A stretch of 64,000 nt of DNA, taken from assembly GCF_042658365.1 (NCBI RefSeq), contig NZ_JBHSQC010000015.1; one strand, 5' to 3'. The notes beneath the pieces were generated by a model. It did not search any database. It saw nothing but the letters and a program-made list of their open reading frames with translations, and had not been told where the DNA came from. The position numbers and the translations under genes are program-made. Each line of letters opens with the position of its first letter. The stretch's first letter is position 1. Positions 60,622 through 64,000 of the stretch are shown piece by piece. This DNA is from Carnobacterium_A antarcticum (GTDB lineage Bacteria > Bacillota > Bacilli > Lactobacillales > Carnobacteriaceae).

Positions 60622-61243
60622 AACGTAGATGGCTGATTTGATTCCAGCCTTCTAATGAAAACTGATCATCTTGATGCAGTAAAATTGAAATACTCGTATT
60701 TTCCAAAGGAATTTGGGAACGAATTTGTTTAAGGTCTTTTCCTAGCAAAGACAACAAGGTGGCAGTCGTGGTAATGCTGTGGCCAACAAACAATAAATCT
60801 TGATTAGGAAATTGTTCAATAGCTTGGTGGACGGTTTTGGTGCCTCTCACAATCAATTGACTGTATGTTTCTCCATTGAAATCAGTTGGATCGTATAAGT
60901 CTGGTCGATTGCGCAAATGATAAAAAGTTTCTGGTTTCTCTTTTTCAAAATGGGGAATATAAGCACCTTCCCATTCACCGTATCCGAATTCTTTGAAATC
61001 TTCATTGTAGTGTATATCATAAGAATGCTGAAATTGAGAGGCAATCAACTGAGCTGTATCGACGACACGTTTTTGCGGACTGGCAATAATTTGTTTAATG
61101 GCATACGGGTTTAAAACTATCCCCGTTTTGACAGCATCTTTTTTACTTTGTTCTAATAAAGGAGAATCAATATCTCCACCTTGTACTCGATCCGCTAAAT
61201 TATACTCTGTTTTTCCGTGCCGGACAAAAAATAGTCGTTGCAT
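60620..61243 (-). CDS. Histidine phosphatase family protein (phosphoglycerate-mutase-like)
   Basis: A 207-aa branch 1 histidine phosphatase. N-terminal 'LFFVRHGKTEYNLADRVQGG' has the phospho-accepting His in RHG; 'YGEWEGAYI' holds the catalytic Glu and 'LLFVGHSITTT' the second His. The substrate is unknown: relatives act on sugar phosphates, nucleotides or phosphoserine, and mutase activity is unlikely because the cofactor-type loop is short. AAGGAG precedes ATG. Monocistronic. Confidence 0.88.
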   Translation of the reverse strand: MQRLFFVRHGKTEYNLADRVQGGDIDSPLLEQSKKDAVKTGIVLNPYAIKQIIASPQKRVVDTAQLIASQFQHSYDIHYNEDFKEFGYGEWEGAYIPHFEKEKPETFYHLRNRPDLYDPTDFNGETYSQLIVRGTKTVHQAIEQFPNQDLLFVGHSITTTATLLSLLGKDLKQIRSQIPLENTSISILLHQDDQFSLEGWNQISHLR

Positions 61244-61465
61244 AGTAAAAAGCTCCTTATCAATTTGAAATTTTATTTCATTTTAACACATAAAATAAAT
61301 GGCGAGTAGTGCTTTATGAAAAATAAACAGTAAGAAATGACACTGATAAAAAAGTGAGTGTTGAACTTTAATTATGTGGTATAGGTTGTTAATAGCTTTA
61401 CCTAAAAGGAATTTATAGGCTTCAATAGACAATTGGTCCAAAATTTATTTTTTGATAGAAAAAAC

Positions 61466-61482
61466 TTGAAATATTATTTCAA
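61466..61482. promoter_or_regulatory. 8-1-8 palindromic operator of the mup-mur operon
   Basis: TTGAAATA-T-TATTTCAA is a perfect odd-length palindrome covering the -35 element; a repressor bound here would exclude RNA polymerase. A regulator of MurNAc-6-phosphate is the natural candidate (inference). Confidence 0.65.
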
Positions 61483-61493
61483 CATGGTATGAT
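61466..61493 (+). promoter_or_regulatory. Promoter of the mupG-murQ-murP operon
   Basis: TTGAAA (61466-61471), 16-base spacer, TGG-TATGAT extended -10 (61485-61493). Confidence 0.6.
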
Positions 61494-61504
61494 GGATTTA
61501 TCAA

Positions 61505-61518
61505 ATAAAACGTTTTCA
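61505..61518. promoter_or_regulatory. cre site (CcpA) between promoter and mupG
   Basis: ATAAAACGTTTTCA matches 12 of 14 cre positions and lies just after the transcription start, abutting the AAGGAGGGG ribosome site. Typical roadblock position for catabolite repression. Confidence 0.6.
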
Positions 61519-61531
61519 AAGGAGGGGTTCT

Positions 61532-62596
61532 ATGCTAGGTGTTTCAGTCTTCCTTGGAGAAGATTTAAGCGAGGAGACAAAAGACTATCTCGTCACAATG
61601 AAAAACATCGGATTTAAAGGTATTTTTTCTTCGCTGCATATTCCAGAAGACGACAGCACACAGTACCTAAAACGATTGATCACATTAGGAGAGTGGTCTA
61701 AAAAATTAGGTATGGAATTGATGGTGGATATTTCAGGATCTGCTTTAACCAAAATTGGTTTGTCTTTTGATGATCCGGCAGAAATAACCGCGACAGGTAT
61801 CACAGGTTTACGAATAGATTATGGCATTTCGAATCGAGTTATTGCTGATTTATCAAAAGTCATGAAGATCTCGCTGAACGCTAGTACGATCACCGATAAA
61901 GATGTGGCAGAGCTAAGAGCCGCTGAAGCTGATTTTCAACAATTGGAAGCATGGCATAATTATTATCCAAGGCCGGAAACAGGATTGGCTAAAGTTGATT
62001 TTATTGCTAAAAACAGTTGGCTGAAACAATTAGGATTTCGTGTAATGGCTTTTGTTCCTGGAAATGCAGAATTAAGAGGGCCTTTGTTTGAGAGTTTGCC
62101 GACGCTCGAGAAACAACGTCATATGCACCCGTTGGCAGCAACACTTGAATTGCTTAGGGACTGTTTAGTAGAGGATGTCTATATCGGCGATCCAAAAATA
62201 GACGATAAAACACAACGGCAATTTGAGGCTTATTTTAATAAGGATCATTTGCTGCTGTTTGCCGCACCTGAAAAAGACTCTGCTTACACACAGGCTGTTT
62301 TAGGCCACCATCAGAATCGTTGGGATCCAGCACGAGATGTATTGCGTAGTGCGGATGCTCGATTCAAGAAAATAAGCACGGTTCTACCTGAAGATCCGAA
62401 GCCTCGGCCCAAAGGCAGTATTACTTTGGATAACCAGCTTTACGGCCGCTACATGGGTGAAATTCAAGTAGTGGTTCGTCAGTTATCGGCCGATGAGAAA
62501 GTAAATGTTGTGGCTCAGATTATTCCAGAGGATACATCATTATTGGATTGGTGTACTGCTGGCCAACAGTTCGAGATTCAATTGAGTGAGAATTAA
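61532..62596 (+). CDS. mupG: 6-phospho-N-acetylmuramidase MupG (DUF871 family)
   Basis: A 354-aa cytoplasmic glycosidase. MupG splits MurNAc-6-phosphate-GlcNAc, the phosphorylated cell-wall disaccharide, in Gram-positive peptidoglycan recycling. 'LGVSVFLGEDLSEETKDYL' at the start, a TIM barrel to ~residue 235 ('GLRIDYGISNRVIADLSK', 'EAWHNYYPRPETGLA') and a small C-terminal beta-barrel ('GSITLDNQLYGRYMGEIQV') define the family. AAGGAGGGG precedes ATG 61532. First gene of the operon with murQ and murP, which fixes its role. Confidence 0.9.
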   Translation: MLGVSVFLGEDLSEETKDYLVTMKNIGFKGIFSSLHIPEDDSTQYLKRLITLGEWSKKLGMELMVDISGSALTKIGLSFDDPAEITATGITGLRIDYGISNRVIADLSKVMKISLNASTITDKDVAELRAAEADFQQLEAWHNYYPRPETGLAKVDFIAKNSWLKQLGFRVMAFVPGNAELRGPLFESLPTLEKQRHMHPLAATLELLRDCLVEDVYIGDPKIDDKTQRQFEAYFNKDHLLLFAAPEKDSAYTQAVLGHHQNRWDPARDVLRSADARFKKISTVLPEDPKPRPKGSITLDNQLYGRYMGEIQVVVRQLSADEKVNVVAQIIPEDTSLLDWCTAGQQFEIQLSEN

Positions 62597-62614
62597 AAAG
62601 AGGAGTTTATGAGA

Positions 62615-63505
62615 ATGGATTTAGGTAAATTAGCAACAGAAACAAGAAATGAGCAAACGATGGAGTTAGATAAATTATCCACAGCAGAATTTTTGCAGGT
62701 CATGAACCGAGAGGACCAAACGGTTGCCAAGGCAGTCTCGCTTGAAATTCCGCAAATCACTAAAGTAGTAGATGCTATTATACAATCATTTAATCAAGAA
62801 GGACGTTTAATTTATATGGGAGCCGGAACGAGCGGCCGTTTAGGGGTACTGGATGCAGCTGAATGCGTACCGACGTTCAGTGTGGACCCGAGCATGGTGC
62901 AAGGATTGATTGCCGGTGGAATGAAAGCGATGACAGTAGCTGTGGAAGGTGCTGAAGATTCAAAAGAATTAGGAGCACAAGATTTGAAAGCGATTGATTT
63001 AACTGAGAGAGATGTTGTTGTCGGGATCGCAGCTAGCGGTCGAACGCCTTATGTGATCGGCGGATTGGAGTATGCGGATCAAATTGGAGCAATGACGGCT
63101 ACGATTTCATGTAATAAAGATGCTGAGATCAGTGCATTTGCTAAGCTGCCTATTGAGGTTGAAGTTGGACCAGAAATTCTGACAGGGTCCACACGCTTGA
63201 AATCAGGAACAGCCCAAAAATTAGTATTAAATATGCTATCGACAGGTGCTATGGTGGGAATCGGAAAAGTTTACCAGAATTTAATGGTAGATGTAAAGCC
63301 GTCTAATAAAAAATTAGAAGAACGTGCCAAGCGTATAATTATGGAAGCGACGGAGTGTTCTTATGACGTCGCAAGCGAAATGTTTGAAGCAGCAAATCAT
63401 CAAGTAAAATTAGCAATCGTTATGATTTTGACTGACTCATCCAAGGAAGAAGCCAGTGAAAAGTTAACGACTGCCAAAGGATTTATCCGTAAAACAATTG
63501 CATAA
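62615..63505 (+). CDS. murQ: N-acetylmuramic acid 6-phosphate etherase
   Basis: A 296-aa SIS-domain enzyme that removes the lactyl ether of MurNAc-6-phosphate, giving GlcNAc-6-phosphate and D-lactate. 'YMGAGTSGRLGVLDAAECVP' is the sugar-phosphate-binding signature; 'VVVGIAASGRTPYVIGGLEY' and 'STRLKSGTAQKLVLNMLS' complete it. ATG 62615 is 9 bases after AGGAG (62601-62605); ATG 62609 would be 3 bases away. It starts 18 bases after mupG. The D-lactate made could be a substrate for the GlcD-type oxidase at 7.8 kb (inference). Confidence 0.95.
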   Translation: MDLGKLATETRNEQTMELDKLSTAEFLQVMNREDQTVAKAVSLEIPQITKVVDAIIQSFNQEGRLIYMGAGTSGRLGVLDAAECVPTFSVDPSMVQGLIAGGMKAMTVAVEGAEDSKELGAQDLKAIDLTERDVVVGIAASGRTPYVIGGLEYADQIGAMTATISCNKDAEISAFAKLPIEVEVGPEILTGSTRLKSGTAQKLVLNMLSTGAMVGIGKVYQNLMVDVKPSNKKLEERAKRIIMEATECSYDVASEMFEAANHQVKLAIVMILTDSSKEEASEKLTTAKGFIRKTIA

Positions 63506-63531
63506 GAATGCTAACCTAGGAGGATATAAAA

Positions 63532-64000
63532 ATGGCTGAAACAAAAGTACAGCGTTTAGCTAGAGAAATCTATGCGCAAGTTGGCGGTATGGGAAATGTT
63601 AATAAAGTGATTCACTGTATGACACGAGTACGAATGGACATCAAAGACAATGAAAGCGTTGATCTAGACGGATTAAAAAAAATAGACGGCGTCATGGGAG
63701 TTGTTGAAGATGATACATTGCAAGTTGTATTAGGCCCAGGCATTGTTAATAAAGTTGCCAATGAAATGGTCAGTATGGCCGGTGTACGTTTAGGCGAAAC
63801 GATTCCGACTCAAGCAGCATCCAGCGGTCCTTTGTCTGGCCGCGAAGAAGCAGAAAGAAAAGCCGCAATCACGAAAGCCGATCAGAAGAAAAAGAACAAT
63901 ACCCCTTTTAAACGAGCACTAAAGTCGATCGCTAACATCTTTGTTCCGTTAATTCCAGCATTTGTTGGTGCGGGGATCATCGGCGGAATCGCCTCTGTCA
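63532..64000 (+). CDS. murP: PTS N-acetylmuramic acid transporter EIIBC (3' truncated by window)
   Basis: 156 codons before the window edge. The EIIB domain comes first: 'NKVIHCMTRVRMDIKDN' contains the phospho-cysteine (~residue 31). A charged linker (~90-125) leads into the first EIIC helix ('IFVPLIPAFVGAGIIGGIAS'). AGGAGG lies 8 bases before ATG 63532. The IIB-IIC order and the murQ neighbour identify a MurP-type transporter, here likely for MurNAc or MurNAc-GlcNAc since mupG is present. No EIIA is seen in the visible part. Confidence 0.9.
   Translation, partial: MAETKVQRLAREIYAQVGGMGNVNKVIHCMTRVRMDIKDNESVDLDGLKKIDGVMGVVEDDTLQVVLGPGIVNKVANEMVSMAGVRLGETIPTQAASSGPLSGREEAERKAAITKADQKKKNNTPFKRALKSIANIFVPLIPAFVGAGIIGGIASV

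Overview
The window reads as chromosome from a low-GC Gram-positive of the order Lactobacillales, most likely Carnobacterium or a close relative in the Carnobacteriaceae. This is inferred from gene content: a glgBCDAP glycogen operon, class II mevalonate-pathway HMG-CoA reductase, split gcvPA/gcvPB, ECF-type vitamin uptake, PTS sugar uptake, FLP-type Crp/Fnr regulator, strong AGGAGG ribosome sites and many hairpin-plus-T-run terminators. The genus cannot be proven from the sequence alone. I saw no rRNA, tRNA, prophage, complete insertion sequence or CRISPR array.

Layout. 1-2.7 kb: 3' end of a maltose-type PTS transporter and its 6-phospho-alpha-glucosidase. 3.3-7.7 kb: glycine cleavage operon gcvT-gcvH-gcvPA-gcvPB, facing a GlcD-type FAD oxidase. 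9.5-13.9 kb: an Rrf2 regulator with a giant YhgE/Pip membrane protein, then a DMT transporter. 13.9-14.8 kb: the least ordinary DNA, with three 52-bp tandem repeats, a palindrome sharing their motif and the wreck of an ABC ATPase gene. 14.8-16 kb: GNAT and LURP-one-type genes. 16-20.4 kb: a minus-strand sugar ABC importer operon (binding protein, two permeases, YesL) behind a LacI-type operator. 20.5-24.6 kb: a CNNM/CBS protein, a 63-aa protein, and a phasin-like protein with a UbiB kinase homologue. 24.7-26.6 kb: DedA and HMG-CoA reductase. 27-28.1 kb: a CopZ-like protein and a Crp/Fnr regulator with a His-rich N terminus. 28.3-32.1 kb: an orphan OppA lipoprotein with a CocE-type hydrolase.

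32.2-34 kb: a vitamin B12 module: PduO adenosyltransferase, then an adenosylcobalamin riboswitch with an intrinsic terminator, then a DUF4430 lipoprotein and an ECF S component. 34.2-37.4 kb: a ROK kinase and the nfeD-floA flotillin operon with a basic third protein. 37.8-41.5 kb: FUSC-MarR-FUSC with two MarR-type operators. 41.5-52 kb: glycogen operon glgBCDAP plus a cytoplasmic GH13 amylase, preceded by a cre site. 52-64 kb: NCS2 purine permease behind a structured leader, FrnE-like oxidoreductase, a second orphan OppA, a DUF4828-like protein, aspartate kinase, a ZosA-like P-type ATPase behind Fur-family boxes, a histidine phosphatase, and the start of a MurNAc salvage operon (mupG-murQ-murP, the last cut by the window edge).

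How it fits together. Much of the window is carbon storage and sugar salvage under CcpA and local repressors: maltose PTS, sugar ABC importer, glycogen turnover and cell-wall MurNAc recycling. A second theme is nutrient scavenging with dedicated surface lipoproteins (B12 module, two orphan OppA proteins). A third is metal and redox homeostasis (CopZ-like, FLP-like, ZosA-like and FrnE-like proteins). The loci most worth following are the B12 module, the OppA-CocE pair, the FLP regulator, the unclassified leader of the purine permease, the glgC leader ORF and the 52-bp repeats. Start codons were re-chosen where the ribosome site decided the matter. All family calls come from reading motifs, not from database searches.
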